A stretch of 64,000 nucleotides of DNA from Streptococcus bovimastitidis (GCF_001885095.1 NZ_LZDD01000002.1:310001-374000), one strand, 5' to 3'. Positions 36,453 to 46,881 are shown, counted from the first letter of the stretch. Notes: generated from the letters alone by a model not told the origin. A program made the numbers and translations.

Positions 36453-36548
36453 GCTAGAACCTCTATAATAAAACTATCCTAAATAACGGTCTCCTAAACC
36501 GTTAGGGTAAATAGGTTTTCTTATTTATCCTTTTCATAAATCTCTTTG

Positions 36549-36573
36549 GTAGCTCCTTTGGAGCTACTTTTTT
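36549..36573 (+). terminator. terminator of the MATE gene
   Basis: GTAGCTCC (36549-36556) and GGAGCTAC (36560-36567), then T6. Confidence 0.85.
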
Positions 36574-36580
36574 ACAGTAA

Positions 36581-36606
36581 AAAAAAAAGACCCGCTGGTC
36601 TTTTTA
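36581..36606 (-). terminator. terminator of dapL
   Basis: Minus-strand AAAAAGACC and GGTCTTTTT arms followed by a run of about ten T. The stem overlaps the dapL stop codon. Confidence 0.8.
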
Positions 36607-37731
36607 ATGGAGTCGACTTGCCAAAAATGCAGCAATTTCTTTCGGTGCAAATGCTAGAACTCTTTCATCAGGAGTCATTTGTGGGTGATGGAGGGGAAAA
36701 GCTGTCTCTACACCTAACCAAAAGATAACACCAGGAATCTGATGAAGGAGAAAGCCAAAATCTTCACCAGTCATAGCTGGCTGACAATCAATCAATTCTA
36801 CCCCTTCTCTATCCGTAAAAAAGGTCATCAACTCACCAGCTAAAGTAGGATTATTTTCAACAGGTAAATAACCTCCTTGTTTAAGTCGCAAATCAACTTC
36901 CAAATCAAAACTAGCTGCGATTCCTTCAGCGATACTCTTCAAGCGCTTTTGGGTTAGCAGGTTCATCTCTTGTGATAAGGTTCTAATAGTCCCATGCAAT
37001 TTAGACTCAGCCGCAATCACATTATTCGTTGTTCCCGCATGTAAAGAACCAAAAGTGACAACAGCACCCTCAATTGGGTCAACATTACGAGAAACGATGG
37101 TTTGCACCTGCGTAATGAAATAAGCTGCAGCCACAAGAGCATCGTTAGCCTGATTAGGAAAGGCAGCATGCCCGCCTTTACCCTTAAATGTCAAAAAAAC
37201 CTCACAGGTTCCAGCAAAAAGAGTGCTCCGATTGGTAGCAATCGTACCAACAGGCAAATCAGGACGCACATGACAAGCATAGACTTCATCAATCTGATAC
37301 TCATCCAAAGCACCATCTTGATACATAAGCATACCTCCCGCCTCGTTTTCCTCAGCGGGTTGAAAAATAAAAAGCAAATTGTTCTTTCGCTCAAGCTTTA
37401 GTGCCTCTTCCAAGAGAGCAAGTGCAAGAGTCATATGCATATCATGACCACAAGCATGCATAAAGCCTTTATGGCTACTGGAAAATGGCAAGCCAGTTTC
37501 TTCCAAAATCGGCAGACCATCAATATCTGTCCGCCAAGCAATGGTTTTCTCCGGGGCAGAGCCTTTCAAGAAGACTAAAATCCCAGTCCGCCAAGTTTTC
37601 ACACTGATGCATTCATCCCCTTGGCAGAGCTCCTGAATGCGTTTTAAAAGATAAGCCTGAGTCTTAAATTCCTGCAAGCCGATTTCCGGTATTTGATGAA
37701 GGTCTCTTCTAATCTGTACAAGGTCTAACAT
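36604..37731 (-). CDS. dapL: N-acetyldiaminopimelate deacetylase (M20 family)
   Basis: M20-type metallo-amidohydrolase of 375 residues. Metal-binding features are HACGHDMHM (about residue 92), the catalytic Glu in [10 protein letters not shown] (about residue 126) and the late [10 protein letters not shown] His. The family also includes hippurate hydrolases, but the dapH gene directly upstream supports the acetylated lysine branch of diaminopimelate synthesis. It starts 60 bp after dapH, behind a hairpin. Confidence 0.85.
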   Translation of the reverse strand: MLDLVQIRRDLHQIPEIGLQEFKTQAYLLKRIQELCQGDECISVKTWRTGILVFLKGSAPEKTIAWRTDIDGLPILEETGLPFSSSHKGFMHACGHDMHMTLALALLEEALKLERKNNLLFIFQPAEENEAGGMLMYQDGALDEYQIDEVYACHVRPDLPVGTIATNRSTLFAGTCEVFLTFKGKGGHAAFPNQANDALVAAAYFITQVQTIVSRNVDPIEGAVVTFGSLHAGTTNNVIAAESKLHGTIRTLSQEMNLLTQKRLKSIAEGIAASFDLEVDLRLKQGGYLPVENNPTLAGELMTFFTDREGVELIDCQPAMTGEDFGFLLHQIPGVIFWLGVETAFPLHHPQMTPDERVLAFAPKEIAAFLASRLH

Positions 37732-37745
37732 AACATCTCCTTAAT

Positions 37746-37772
37746 AGAAAATCCCGTGCTAAGCACGGGATT
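37746..37772 (-). terminator. intercistronic hairpin between dapH and dapL
   Basis: An almost loop-less 11-bp palindrome, AATCCCGTGCT and AGCACGGGATT (37750-37772), followed on the minus strand by TTTTC and then the dapL ribosome-binding site. It probably causes partial termination or protects the dapH mRNA end. Confidence 0.6.
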
Positions 37773-37790
37773 AATCACCGATTTCAAAAA

Positions 37791-38489
37791 TTAGATTAAA
37801 CGCAAGGCTTCTTCCAAGGCCGTTTTTTGTTGTGTTTGGGCATCAATTTCTTTAATAATACGCGCTGGCACACCACCAACCACAACATTTTCAGGAACAT
37901 TTTGCGTTACAATTGCCCCTGCAGCAACAACTGAACCATTACCAACATGAACACCTTCAATAACAACAGCGTTGGCACCAATTAAGACGTTATCGCCAAT
38001 TCTAACAGGTTCCGCACTTGCTGGTTCAATAACACCAGCTAGGACAGCTCCAGCCCCGATGTGACTATTTTTACCAACCGTAGCACGACCCCCAAGGATA
38101 GCTCCCATATCGATCATTGTCCCAGAGCCAACTTCAGCACCAATATTGAGGATAGCACCCATCATAATAACGGCATTATCACCAATGCTGACTTGGTCAC
38201 GAATAATAGCACCCGGTTCAATTCGAGCGTTCAATTCACGTTTGTCCAAAAGTGGAACAGCCGAATTACGAGCATCTTGCTCCACCACATAATCAGCATT
38301 TTCTTCTAAGCCAACTAGCAAAGGCGCAATATCTTTCCAGTCACCAAAGAGAACATTGCCCAGCTTAAGTACAGAATTCGGTACCCATTCAGCCAACTGA
38401 CCTTGATAGGTTACCTTTACAGGTGTTTTTTTCTCTGCATTTCCAATAAATGCAATAATTTCTTGTGCTGACATTTTTTCTACTGTCAT
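37791..38489 (-). CDS. dapH: tetrahydrodipicolinate N-acetyltransferase
   Basis: Acetylates tetrahydrodipicolinate in the acetyl-diaminopimelate route to lysine. The 232-residue protein has an N-terminal alpha/beta domain and a left-handed beta-helix of hexapeptide repeats (about residues 95-205; [20 protein letters not shown]). A C-terminal helix closes it. It forms an operon with dapL. Confidence 0.92.
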   Translation of the reverse strand: MTVEKMSAQEIIAFIGNAEKKTPVKVTYQGQLAEWVPNSVLKLGNVLFGDWKDIAPLLVGLEENADYVVEQDARNSAVPLLDKRELNARIEPGAIIRDQVSIGDNAVIMMGAILNIGAEVGSGTMIDMGAILGGRATVGKNSHIGAGAVLAGVIEPASAEPVRIGDNVLIGANAVVIEGVHVGNGSVVAAGAIVTQNVPENVVVGGVPARIIKEIDAQTQQKTALEEALRLI

Positions 38490-38568
38490 AGTGATTCTCC
38501 CTTGGACTTTTATCTATTATAACAAATTTTCAGAAAATTGGCTAAGTTTTAGAATTATTTTTTAAGGA

Positions 38569-38592
38569 CAAAAAAAACCCGTTTGGGGGCTT
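38569..38592 (-). terminator. terminator of the sorbitol operon
   Basis: Minus-strand short stem CCC / GGG with an AAAC loop followed by eight T residues, about 45 bases after the srlB stop. Confidence 0.6.
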
Positions 38593-38634
38593 TAAATAAA
38601 TTAGGAGGGTAAATACTAAATGGTAACGTTACAT

Positions 38635-39000
38635 TTAATTCCAAAAAGAAACAATACTACCTTCACTAATAACTGGTCCTCTATTGCCATCAACATGTAA
38701 GGTCCCTGGTAAAGAAGCTTGACTTGAACCATCAAAAGTTATAGTGATGTGACCTAGGTTACTCAAGTTTTTGTTGACAAGATTACCTACAGCAGTTATT
38801 GTGAATTCTAAATCATCAATTTTTAAACGTCCGCCACTCATAATATCATCATTAAGATTTTTATTATCAATTGTAAAACAATATTCTGCTAAATCAGCAG
38901 GAGCTCCATGTCCGAAAAGAATAAGCATATTTGCACCATTGATCATTTCTTCTGCTTCTGGTCCAACAGCGACAATTTTAGTTTCAAATATTTTTACCAT
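38635..39000 (-). CDS. srlB: sorbitol PTS, EIIA component
   Basis: 121 residues, matching GutB/SrlB-type EIIA in size and motifs: FGHGAPADLAEYCF (His near residue 31 being the phosphorylation site), FTITAVGNLVNKNLSNLGHI and FDGSSQASLPGT. It passes phosphate from HPr to the EIIB domain of SrlE. It is last gene of the sorbitol operon. Confidence 0.93.
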   Translation of the reverse strand: MVKIFETKIVAVGPEAEEMINGANMLILFGHGAPADLAEYCFTIDNKNLNDDIMSGGRLKIDDLEFTITAVGNLVNKNLSNLGHITITFDGSSQASLPGTLHVDGNRGPVISEGSIVSFWN

Positions 39001-39030
39001 TTATATAACCCCTATTTCTAAATTTTTTCT

Positions 39031-40026
39031 TTATTGATATAATCCAATACTTGCAATCCAAGCAACAATAACTCTAGGTACCCCATTCAAAAAGCGTGAA
39101 TAAAGAACTGAAGGTACTCCAACTTCAACTGTTTCAGATTTAGCTTCTGATAAACCCAGAGCTACTGGTATAAAGTCACATCCATTTTGCGTATTGATGG
39201 CAAAAAGTGCTGGTAATGCCATTTGTGGAGGAATGGTACCTTTACCAATTTCAACCCCAATCAAAGTTCCAATGATCTGTGAGATAACTGCTCCTGGTCC
39301 TAATAATGGAGATAAGAATGGTAACGAACAGATGAAACCAATAATAACTAATCCCCAAATATTTCCAGCTAATGGTACCATCAATTTAGCTAACCAATTC
39401 CCAATACCAGAACCTTGAATAAATCCGATTAATAAGGATACAAAAGCCATAAAGGGCAAAATAGTGTTAAGCAAAGTTTGAATAGCTTCACGAGCTGCCT
39501 GATTAAAGGTCGCAACCACTTTACCAGCACCCATACCAATACGGGCAATAAAACTAGATTGTGCACGTTGCTCAGTAATTTTCTTGCTTGTATCATAACT
39601 TGTTGTTTTAGCTTGGTTCAGGTTATTTTGACTTACCACTACTGAATCATCGGTAGCTTCAATTTGATTAAGGCCAACTGCTGATACATAAATATCTTCC
39701 GTAATATATTGCGCAAGAGGCCCACTCTTACCAGTAGGAACTACATTGATTGTTGGGATACCTTTTTTAGGATAAATTCCACAGCGTAATGTTCCTCCAC
39801 AGTCAACAATTGCTAAAGCAATTTCTTCATCTGGAATTGAAGTTTTGAAGCCATTAACGGCTTCCATGCCAGTCAAAGCTGAGATTTTATCAACGATTTC
39901 AGGTTTTTCTCCACCTCCGGTGATATAAATAAATTTATGTTTTTCTTCTGTTGGTGTAATAACGAGAGGTCCACCAAAACCACCACTACCTTTTACAACT
40001 TTGATACTTTGATATGTCATCTTCAT
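39031..40026 (-). CDS. srlE: sorbitol PTS, EIIBC component
   Basis: 331 residues. The N-terminal EIIB domain has [12 protein letters not shown] and the phospho-Cys in [13 protein letters not shown] (about residue 74 or 80). The C-terminal half is hydrophobic with the Gly-rich [12 protein letters not shown] segment. Together with SrlA it transports and phosphorylates sorbitol. The frame extends to a GTG at 40032; the ATG at 40026 follows AAGTGAGA, and an ATG at 40020 also fits the family start. Confidence 0.9.
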   Translation of the reverse strand: MKMTYQSIKVVKGSGGFGGPLVITPTEEKHKFIYITGGGEKPEIVDKISALTGMEAVNGFKTSIPDEEIALAIVDCGGTLRCGIYPKKGIPTINVVPTGKSGPLAQYITEDIYVSAVGLNQIEATDDSVVVSQNNLNQAKTTSYDTSKKITEQRAQSSFIARIGMGAGKVVATFNQAAREAIQTLLNTILPFMAFVSLLIGFIQGSGIGNWLAKLMVPLAGNIWGLVIIGFICSLPFLSPLLGPGAVISQIIGTLIGVEIGKGTIPPQMALPALFAINTQNGCDFIPVALGLSEAKSETVEVGVPSVLYSRFLNGVPRVIVAWIASIGLYQ

Positions 40027-40049
40027 TCTCACTTTCTGTCTTTTATCAA

Positions 40050-40592
40050 TTAATCTAATGTCTTACTTAATGTAACACCTTGTTGTTTTGAAACGTAAGC
40101 TGTAGTAAAATCAGTTACCCAGCCACTGACAAAATTCATAATTAAACCAACTAACATATAACGGATGGCAAGGTCCATTTGGCTAAGTCCAAGTGTTTTT
40201 ATTCCTGATGCAATTCCCATCCAAACAAAAAGTTCACCTGGATTGATATGTGGAAAGACTCCATTTGATGTATGACAAAATTGCATTTGAGAGGCAACAT
40301 AACTTGGTTTATAGTACTCCGGCATAAATCGACCCATACTAATGGCCATCGGATTCCCTAGCATAAATGCTGAGATAAATGGAAGAATCATATATCGGCT
40401 AACTGGGTTTTTCGCTGAGATTTGAGCTAATTTATTAACTTTATCTTCACCAAGCAGTGCAATAAGGGCATTCATTGCTACTAATAACATTAAGACTACT
40501 GGTACAATTCCTGTCATCCAACTGACAAAGGTCTCGCCCCCTAATTGGAAGAGTTTCATAAAGCCTTCAGCAAATTTAGTGATGTATTCCAT
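40050..40592 (-). CDS. srlA: sorbitol PTS, EIIC component
   Basis: 180-residue membrane protein of the GutA/SrlA family, with the conserved central segment [18 protein letters not shown] and [17 protein letters not shown]. It forms the sorbitol channel with the C-terminal half of SrlE. It lies 14 bp after gutM. Confidence 0.92.
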   Translation of the reverse strand: MEYITKFAEGFMKLFQLGGETFVSWMTGIVPVVLMLLVAMNALIALLGEDKVNKLAQISAKNPVSRYMILPFISAFMLGNPMAISMGRFMPEYYKPSYVASQMQFCHTSNGVFPHINPGELFVWMGIASGIKTLGLSQMDLAIRYMLVGLIMNFVSGWVTDFTTAYVSKQQGVTLSKTLD

Positions 40593-40606
40593 ATTATTTT
40601 ACTCCT

Positions 40607-41086
40607 TTAAAATTTATTTTTTTGAATTTTGAATCTTGAAACTAAGTTTTTAACGTGAAAATCAATATCAAAAGCAGACGCATATTTTGTTACTTCTTGG
40701 TATGAACCTGCTTCAGTTCTAACAAATAAATCTCTTGCATCTTCAATTGCGATTTGAAGAAGTCTATTTTCTTTGCGAACTAAGGAATTATAAGAGTCTA
40801 GATAGTGTATGTCTTGATTAATAAATTGCGGCATTTGCTGGAATTTTGCAGCTACTGTTACACCTTGCATTTTTTGAGCGTCCAAAACTAAACCTTTCTC
40901 ATCGATCGCTAACATAACAATAGTACCTGATTTGATTTTCCCTGACCTTCTACCAATAGCCACTCTTCCTTTTTTTCTCATAACTGAATAGACCTGATTG
41001 AAGTGTTTCAGTTGGCGCAAACCTAAAAGAATTTGAACAAGATATGCAATAATAATAATTATTGCAAAAATAATAACTCTATCCAT
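40607..41086 (-). CDS. gutM: glucitol operon activator GutM
   Basis: 159 residues: an N-terminal membrane helix (residues 4-22) and a soluble domain with VGRRSGKIKSG-like segment (AIGRRSGKIKSGTIV), matching GutM/SrlM. It helps activate the sorbitol operon with GutR by a mechanism that is not well understood. It shares one base with the end of gutR. Confidence 0.88.
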   Translation of the reverse strand: MDRVIIFAIIIIIAYLVQILLGLRQLKHFNQVYSVMRKKGRVAIGRRSGKIKSGTIVMLAIDEKGLVLDAQKMQGVTVAAKFQQMPQFINQDIHYLDSYNSLVRKENRLLQIAIEDARDLFVRTEAGSYQEVTKYASAFDIDFHVKNLVSRFKIQKNKF

Positions 41087-42951
41087 TAAAATATTCCTTT
41101 TTCTTTCGTTAGTTCTATAAAATCTTCTTCGTCGATTACCTTACGGATAGCTTCTTTTAACTCATCATTACTTGCAACACGAAAAATGTCATCATATAAC
41201 TCAATGAGATCAGCTTCTATTTGACTCTCTACTCGATTCGGGATAGCAACCATGAAGATAAATTCAACCTGATTATCATCCTCTTGATGGACTTTTTCTA
41301 AAATACCTAAAAGTAAAATTGTTTTTGTATCTATTTGATTAATGGTATGAGGAAAAGCAATGCGATTACCGAATATTGTTGATTGTTGCTTTTCGCGACT
41401 AATGATGCGTTGCTCAAAACCCTCATCAACAAGTTTCTTTTCTGAAAGATAGTTAGTCATTTCTAGAAGATAATCTTGATAATTTTCCTTTGGAGACAAT
41501 CTAACAAAATGTAATGCTGTTGATACTAAATTCTTTTGATGGTAGAATTGTAATTTTTGCCATTCATTTTGTAACCATTGATCATCAAATAAATTTGTTA
41601 TTTGAACAACAGGAGATTTTAGTTGTCCAAATTTTAGTGGGATTGTTGTGAAAATAGCAAAATAATGGTCATTTTGTTCAGGACAAAATTGCTCTTCTGA
41701 AAATTGTTCAATTTCAATATCTCTACCAAGAACGCTCATTAAGCGCCGGCAAATCATATTTGCTGTTCCTCTTCCAGTTGTACAAACAACCGCAATCTTT
41801 TTCGAACCTATTTCTGTTTGTGCTTCTTTATCCCGCATCATCATTTCAAAATATAATGCTAAATAACTCTTTTCTGAAGGCTGAACAGAATAACCAAAAA
41901 TTTCTGATAAGACTTCTGTTGCCACATTTGCCATTTCAAATGCTAGAGGGTATTTGTTTTTTATCTCTCCATGAAAAATATCGTTAGCTTGAATATGAAA
42001 TATAAGTCTATTTATTAAAAACTTAAAATGTGTTTCAAGCTCTTGATATAATTGATCTTTCTCAAAATTTACAAGTAATGTTTCTTTAACTCGAGAAATC
42101 ATCTGAAGATAAATATCATAAAGTTTTTCATCTTTTATACTTTCATATTCCAGTCCATCAATGTACTGGATATTCAAGGGAAAGGCAATAAACTGACGTT
42201 CAAAAAAACTTAGCGAGATCTGATAGGTTAGTTCTATGTGATAGACAAGCTCCTCAATAAAAGAAGTCATTTGAACTTCGTGGCTGTAATAAATAATTGG
42301 ATAATCCACATAATTACCTTTACTTACTCTAGCAATTGTAATAGCTAAGGTTTTTGATAGTAATTCCTGTATTTTATGAGGAAGTTTCAAGTCTTTATAA
42401 AGCTTGTCCAAAAATACGATTGTCTCATATTTCAAGGTGTTCCCATCGAAGTAATTAAATACTTGATGAATATAAAGCAACCTTAAATTATGTTCATCTC
42501 CATTTATTTCAATGCCATGATTTGGTTTGCCAACAACAGAAACAGAATAATCTTGAGCTATTCTTTTAACAACTTTTAAGTCTTTATTTAAAGTCCCCCT
42601 ACTAACGCCAACTTCCTCAGCAAGTTCATCGATCGTTAATGAGTTTTTGCAATTTATTAGTTTTTTGATTAAATAGGCAACGCGCTTACTGGACGAATTA
42701 AAGTCACTCTGTTTTCTTAAACTACCAGAAAGTACTGTCTCTAATCTTGTATAATCAAAGACTTGCATTTGAAGTTTATTTTGTTTTTGAATGATTCTAA
42801 TGTCGTCATCTAACAAATCGTTTAATTGGTCGATACTCTTCATCAACGTTTGATTGCTAATATTAAGAGCAGTTTTCAAAGTATCAATGTCCACTTCGTG
42901 TTGTGCAACTAAAGGCTCTATTATTTGATACCATCGATTTACTAACGTCAC
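41086..42951 (-). CDS. gutR: GutR-type PRD transcriptional regulator
   Basis: 621 residues. An N-terminal helix-turn-helix pair (TIDELAEEVGVSRGTLNKDL at about 103-122) is followed by two PTS regulation domains. An EIIB-like domain has the Cys motif VVCTTGRGTANMI (about residue 396), and a C-terminal EIIA-like domain has the His in RIAFPHTINQ (about residue 544). Phosphorylation by PTS proteins would report sorbitol and general sugar status. It sits inside the operon between srlD and gutM, so it controls its own synthesis. Confidence 0.88.
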   Translation of the reverse strand: MTLVNRWYQIIEPLVAQHEVDIDTLKTALNISNQTLMKSIDQLNDLLDDDIRIIQKQNKLQMQVFDYTRLETVLSGSLRKQSDFNSSSKRVAYLIKKLINCKNSLTIDELAEEVGVSRGTLNKDLKVVKRIAQDYSVSVVGKPNHGIEINGDEHNLRLLYIHQVFNYFDGNTLKYETIVFLDKLYKDLKLPHKIQELLSKTLAITIARVSKGNYVDYPIIYYSHEVQMTSFIEELVYHIELTYQISLSFFERQFIAFPLNIQYIDGLEYESIKDEKLYDIYLQMISRVKETLLVNFEKDQLYQELETHFKFLINRLIFHIQANDIFHGEIKNKYPLAFEMANVATEVLSEIFGYSVQPSEKSYLALYFEMMMRDKEAQTEIGSKKIAVVCTTGRGTANMICRRLMSVLGRDIEIEQFSEEQFCPEQNDHYFAIFTTIPLKFGQLKSPVVQITNLFDDQWLQNEWQKLQFYHQKNLVSTALHFVRLSPKENYQDYLLEMTNYLSEKKLVDEGFEQRIISREKQQSTIFGNRIAFPHTINQIDTKTILLLGILEKVHQEDDNQVEFIFMVAIPNRVESQIEADLIELYDDIFRVASNDELKEAIRKVIDEEDFIELTKEKGIF

Positions 42952-42972
42952 TATTCACTTCCTTATCTATTA

Positions 42973-43773
42973 CTATCCTCTAGTCTTACCACCTGCCACA
43001 TTTGTTGTAATTCCAGTAATATAGCTTGAACGATCTGAAATATAATAGGCTACCAGATCAGCAACTTCACTGAGTTTTCCACTTCTACCTAATGGTGTTG
43101 TACTTGTGGATGAATAGCCTTCTCTAATTTGTTCAACAGTTTTATTTCTAGTATAGCCTAACGCTTCCTCATATGCCAATGTGCGCAAACCTGTCGCTTC
43201 CATAATACCAGGTGCAATACCAACGACACGAACCCCATGTTTACCAAGTTCTTTAGCCCAAGAACGCGTGTAGCTATATACAGCAGCCTTTGTTGCCGCA
43301 TAAGCACTTTGTCCTTCTGAACCTTCCAATCCTGCTTCAGACGCCATGTTAATAATGACACCAGATTGTTTTTCAACTAGAATTCTTCCTACTGATTGAC
43401 TAACTAAATACAGACCTTTTTGATTAATCATGGTAATTTTTTCAAAAGTTTCATCATCAAGTTCATACTTTCCATGAGGATCCTTAGGATCAATTAGCAA
43501 ACGAGGAACATTAATACCTGCATTATTAACTAATGCATCAATAGTTCCAAATTGTTCAACAACTTGACTTACCGCAGCCTCAACTTGTTCACGAGACGTT
43601 ACATCTACCTGAACAAAAAGTAAATTGTCATGTTTTAAGCCATTATCTTGAATGTCAAAATTAGCAACTTTAACATCCAGCTCTAATAGTTCTTCTACGA
43701 TAGCTTTACCTATCCCAGATGAGGCACCCGTAACGACTACGGTTTTTCCTGATATGTTTAACCAGTCTGTCAT
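42973..43773 (-). CDS. srlD: sorbitol-6-phosphate 2-dehydrogenase
   Basis: Oxidises sorbitol-6-phosphate to fructose-6-phosphate. The 266-residue short-chain dehydrogenase has the NAD motif TGASSGIG (about residues 15-22), NNAG, catalytic Ser in NMASEAG and the YAATK dyad (Tyr/Lys). It is the first gene of the sorbitol operon with GGAG before the ATG. Product fructose-6-phosphate enters glycolysis near pgi, the next locus. Confidence 0.92.
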   Translation of the reverse strand: MTDWLNISGKTVVVTGASSGIGKAIVEELLELDVKVANFDIQDNGLKHDNLLFVQVDVTSREQVEAAVSQVVEQFGTIDALVNNAGINVPRLLIDPKDPHGKYELDDETFEKITMINQKGLYLVSQSVGRILVEKQSGVIINMASEAGLEGSEGQSAYAATKAAVYSYTRSWAKELGKHGVRVVGIAPGIMEATGLRTLAYEEALGYTRNKTVEQIREGYSSTSTTPLGRSGKLSEVADLVAYYISDRSSYITGITTNVAGGKTRG

Positions 43774-43805
43774 AATAACTCTCCTTCAAATTATTTTGCG
43801 ACTCT

Positions 43806-43834
43806 ATTATAAAACGTTTACAACTAATAATTAA
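43806..43834 (-). promoter_or_regulatory. sorbitol operon promoter with cre-like site
   Basis: TATAAT at 43806-43811 with a weak TTAATT -35. The spacer contains TTGTAAACGTTTTATA (43809-43824), which matches the CcpA cre consensus apart from two bases. This suggests catabolite repression overlapping the promoter. Confidence 0.55.
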
Positions 43835-43875
43835 GACAGTCATTTTTCTAGATTTTAAAAATTTACTATACTAAT

Positions 43876-43901
43876 AAAAAAAAAGCCCCGATTGGGGCTT
43901 A
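43876..43901 (-). terminator. pgi terminator
   Basis: AAGCCCC / GGGGCTT stem with AATC loop and nine T residues on the minus strand. Confidence 0.88.
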
Positions 43902-43912
43902 TCTAGTCAACA

Positions 43913-45262
43913 TTATAGGCGTGCGTTTAATTCAGCACCTAGTTCTTCAAATCCCGGTTTACCTAAAAGGGCAAACATGTTTTTCTTGTATGCTTCTACA
44001 CCTGGTTGGTCAAATGGGTTAACACCATTTAAGTAACCTGATAAAGCAATAGCAATTTCGAAAAAGTAGATTGTGTATCCAAGAGTGAACTCATCTTGGC
44101 TAGGAATAGTCAAGTGCGTGTTTGGAACGCCACCATCTGTGTGGGCAAGAAGAACACCGTCAGTGGCTTTTTTGTTTACGAAGTCAACATCTTTTCCTTG
44201 TAAGTAACCTAAGCCATCAAGATCGGCTTCTTCAGTAGGAATTGTGATGTTTTGACGTGGTTTATCAACACGGATAACTGTTTCGAAGAGGTTACGGTAG
44301 CCTTCTTGAATAAATTGTCCTAATGAGTGTAAGTCTGTTGAGAAGTTAGCTGAAGTTGGATAAATACCTTTTTGATCTTTACCTTCTGACTCACCAGCTA
44401 ATTGTTTCCACCACTCACTGAAGTATTGAAGAGATGGTTCGTAGTTGGCAAAGACCTCAGTAACATAGCCTTTACGGTAAAGGATGTTACGGATAACAGC
44501 ATATTGGTAAGCTTCATTTTCAGAAATTTTATCTGAAGTGTAAGTTTGACGAGCTGCGTTTGCACCTTCCATCAATTTAGTGATATCTGCACCAGAAGCA
44601 GCAATTGGAAGTAATCCAACTGGTGTTAATACGGTGAAACGACCACCAACGCTGTCTGGAACAACGAAAGTTTCCCAACCATTCGCATCAGCTTCAACTT
44701 TAACAGCTCCTTTAGCTTTATCAGTTGTTGCATAAATGCGTTTATTTGCTTCGTCTTTACCATATTTTTTAACAAGTAATTCTTTGAAAACACGGAAAGC
44801 AATTGCAGGTTCAGTTGTTGTACCTGATTTTGAAATCACGTTTACTGAGAAATCTTTGTCAGCTACGTAATCTACTAAGTCAGCAAGATAGTTTGATGAA
44901 ATTGAATTTCCAGCATAAAGAATTTGTGGTGCTTTACGTTCATCAGCTGTTTGTAAATTAACGAATGAATGATTCAAGAAGTCAATTGCTGCTCGGGCAC
45001 CTAAATATGAACCACCGATACCGATAACGACAAGAACTTGGCTATCAGATTGGATTTTAGCTGCTGCTTTTTGAATACGAGCAAATTCTTCTTTATCGTA
45101 ATCTTCAGGAAGGTTCAACCAACCAGTCATTTCAGCACCTGGGCCAGTACCTTGACGTAAAGCTGCGTCAGCTGCGGAAACATGCATTTGCATGTAGTCC
45201 AATTCATGCGGTGCAACGAATTGTCCTAGTACTTTTGAATAATCAAATTTAATATGTGACAT
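43913..45262 (-). CDS. pgi: glucose-6-phosphate isomerase
   Basis: Interconverts glucose-6-phosphate and fructose-6-phosphate. The 449-residue Gram-positive form has [17 protein letters not shown] (phosphate-binding, about residue 79), [15 protein letters not shown] (about 143) and the C-terminal [14 protein letters not shown] region with the catalytic Lys. It is monocistronic. Confidence 0.96.
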   Translation of the reverse strand: MSHIKFDYSKVLGQFVAPHELDYMQMHVSAADAALRQGTGPGAEMTGWLNLPEDYDKEEFARIQKAAAKIQSDSQVLVVIGIGGSYLGARAAIDFLNHSFVNLQTADERKAPQILYAGNSISSNYLADLVDYVADKDFSVNVISKSGTTTEPAIAFRVFKELLVKKYGKDEANKRIYATTDKAKGAVKVEADANGWETFVVPDSVGGRFTVLTPVGLLPIAASGADITKLMEGANAARQTYTSDKISENEAYQYAVIRNILYRKGYVTEVFANYEPSLQYFSEWWKQLAGESEGKDQKGIYPTSANFSTDLHSLGQFIQEGYRNLFETVIRVDKPRQNITIPTEEADLDGLGYLQGKDVDFVNKKATDGVLLAHTDGGVPNTHLTIPSQDEFTLGYTIYFFEIAIALSGYLNGVNPFDQPGVEAYKKNMFALLGKPGFEELGAELNARL

Positions 45263-45408
45263 AATGTACCCCTTATAATTTTTGCGTTCACTACTATATT
45301 AACTCTTTGTCTCTTTTTTTTCAATCATTTTGAAGATATTTTCACAATATCTGAAAGTTATTTTCTTTTCAAGAAAATCATTGAAAATTTACCATTTTTC
45401 GACAAAAA

Positions 45409-45486
45409 AATAGAGCACACACCTGAAATCGCTTAGGGCTGCTGGATTCCTCCCCTGACCCACTTCACGCACAAGTGTTGCTCCAG
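45409..45486 (-). ncRNA. ffs: signal recognition particle RNA (small bacterial 4.5S type)
   Basis: The minus strand between 45486 and 45409 contains the conserved SRP domain IV: GGTCAGG, a GGAGGAATCC stem with GGAA tetraloop, then AGCAGCCC. Outer arms GAGCA and TGCTC close the helix and a T7 run ends it. Promoter TTGCAA-N16-TAGAAT (45492-45519) overlaps the end of tadA. Position after tadA is the usual streptococcal one. Confidence 0.93.
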
Positions 45487-45491
45487 TTATT

Positions 45492-45519
45492 ATTCTACCA
45501 TAAAATCATAAATTTGCAA
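45492..45519 (-). promoter_or_regulatory. ffs promoter
   Basis: TTGCAA (45514-45519), 16-base spacer, TAGAAT (45492-45497), partly inside the 3' end of tadA. Confidence 0.65.
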
Positions 45520-46030
45520 GGTTCTGACTAGCTTCCTCTTTAGCCAGTTTTTTTGCTTCCTTCTTTTGCAAGCGTCCCTGACGGAAAAAATCTTGCATAA
45601 TTTGAGCACATTCAGCTTCTAAAATCCCAGTTTCCAGGTCAACCCGATGATTAAGACGTTCATCTGTCAGAATCTGATAGAGACTTCCCGCTCCACCAAA
45701 TTTTTGATTAGCAGCTCCAAAGATGACCTGAGGTATTCTAGCTAAACCAATAGCGCCACTACACATGACACAAGGTTCAATGGTCACAAATAAAGTGCTA
45801 TCCAGAAGACGCCAGTTCCCGACAGAGGCGTTAGCCTCATTGATAGCCATGATTTCCGCATGCATAATGGCTTGATTAAGCTCCTCACGCGCATTATGGC
45901 CACGACCAATAATTTCCTTATCCTTGACAATAACACAGCCAATTGGAATCTCCGCCTTAGCTAAAGATTTTTCTGCCTCCAACAAGGCCTGCCTCATAAA
46001 GTATTCTTTTTCTTCCTGACTAAATTTCAT
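45506..46030 (-). CDS. tadA: tRNA-specific adenosine deaminase
   Basis: Makes inosine-34 in tRNA-Arg. The 174-residue zinc deaminase has HAEIMAI (His/Glu, about residue 56) and PCVMCSGAI (zinc Cys pair). The ATG at 46030 (MKFSQEEKEYFM) overlaps the stop of the upstream MBL gene (TAATG); an upstream in-frame TTG at 46054 lies inside that gene and is less likely. SRP RNA follows. Confidence 0.92.
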   Translation of the reverse strand: MKFSQEEKEYFMRQALLEAEKSLAKAEIPIGCVIVKDKEIIGRGHNAREELNQAIMHAEIMAINEANASVGNWRLLDSTLFVTIEPCVMCSGAIGLARIPQVIFGAANQKFGGAGSLYQILTDERLNHRVDLETGILEAECAQIMQDFFRQGRLQKKEAKKLAKEEASQNLANL

Positions 46031-46809
46031 TACTCCAAACTTCCTAAGTCCCAAGATAGCTGAGGAAAGGCTAATTCAACAGGAATTTGACCTGCATACT
46101 TTTGGGTTTCTTCTTTTAAAATTTCCAAATGACGTTTTGGGTCAATCCCTTGCGGAGGGACAGGGGGCATGTGGGTTAGAACAAGTTTCTTAACTCCAGC
46201 AGCCTGAGCCATTAGCCCTGCTTCTTTAGAGGTTAAATGGGCAAAATGATTTTCATTACCCTCATAAAGATAGACGTCTGCTAAAAAGAGATCCGCATCT
46301 TGCGCAAAAGTGGTCATATCCTCGAAATATCCCGTATCGGCAGTAAAGACAAGGACTTGACCAGTCTTTCTCTCAACAATTCGAAAAGCGTAACAAATAA
46401 CCGGATGAACTGTTTTGATAAAAGCAATATCAAAGGGACCAATTGATTGAGACCCATGGACATCGTAGGCAACACCAACTGAGACATCTGGTAAACTTAA
46501 TTTAGCAAATTCTTCCTTATCCTCATCATGAGCATAAATAGGTAAAACTTTAGCCTCACATAAATACTTTGGATAGAGTTGGCGGTAATGGCGTAAAACA
46601 CCTAAATCAGCAACATGGTCAGGGTGATAATGACTAATTAAAACCGCATCTAAGTCCAAGGGATTGATGATTTTTTCCAATTCATTTAGGGCACGACTGC
46701 CACAATCCATTAACAATTGAAAACCATCATGACCTGTTAAGAGATAGGAGGTTGTTCCCTGATTTTGAAAAGGGTAACCACCCCAAGAACCTAAAGTTGT
46801 TATTTTCAT
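46030..46809 (-). CDS. metallo-beta-lactamase fold hydrolase
   Basis: 259 residues with the metal motif SHYHPDHVAD (about residue 58), further ligands in FTADTGYFED and a late LTHMPP. It resembles RNase Z/YhfI-like MBL proteins. Substrate is unknown. It is coupled to tadA by a TAATG overlap. Confidence 0.82.
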   Translation of the reverse strand: MKITTLGSWGGYPFQNQGTTSYLLTGHDGFQLLMDCGSRALNELEKIINPLDLDAVLISHYHPDHVADLGVLRHYRQLYPKYLCEAKVLPIYAHDEDKEEFAKLSLPDVSVGVAYDVHGSQSIGPFDIAFIKTVHPVICYAFRIVERKTGQVLVFTADTGYFEDMTTFAQDADLFLADVYLYEGNENHFAHLTSKEAGLMAQAAGVKKLVLTHMPPVPPQGIDPKRHLEILKEETQKYAGQIPVELAFPQLSWDLGSLE

Positions 46810-46881
46810 ATGCCTTTACCTACTTTCTTCCTTTCTAATATTATATCAAAAATCAGACATACTGGCTTTTTAGGAAAATAA

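Noticed and set aside
38622-38634. Palindrome GGTAACGTTACA near the srlB stop as a cre site
   Set aside because: The spacing does not match the 14-16-bp cre consensus and no promoter lies beside it.
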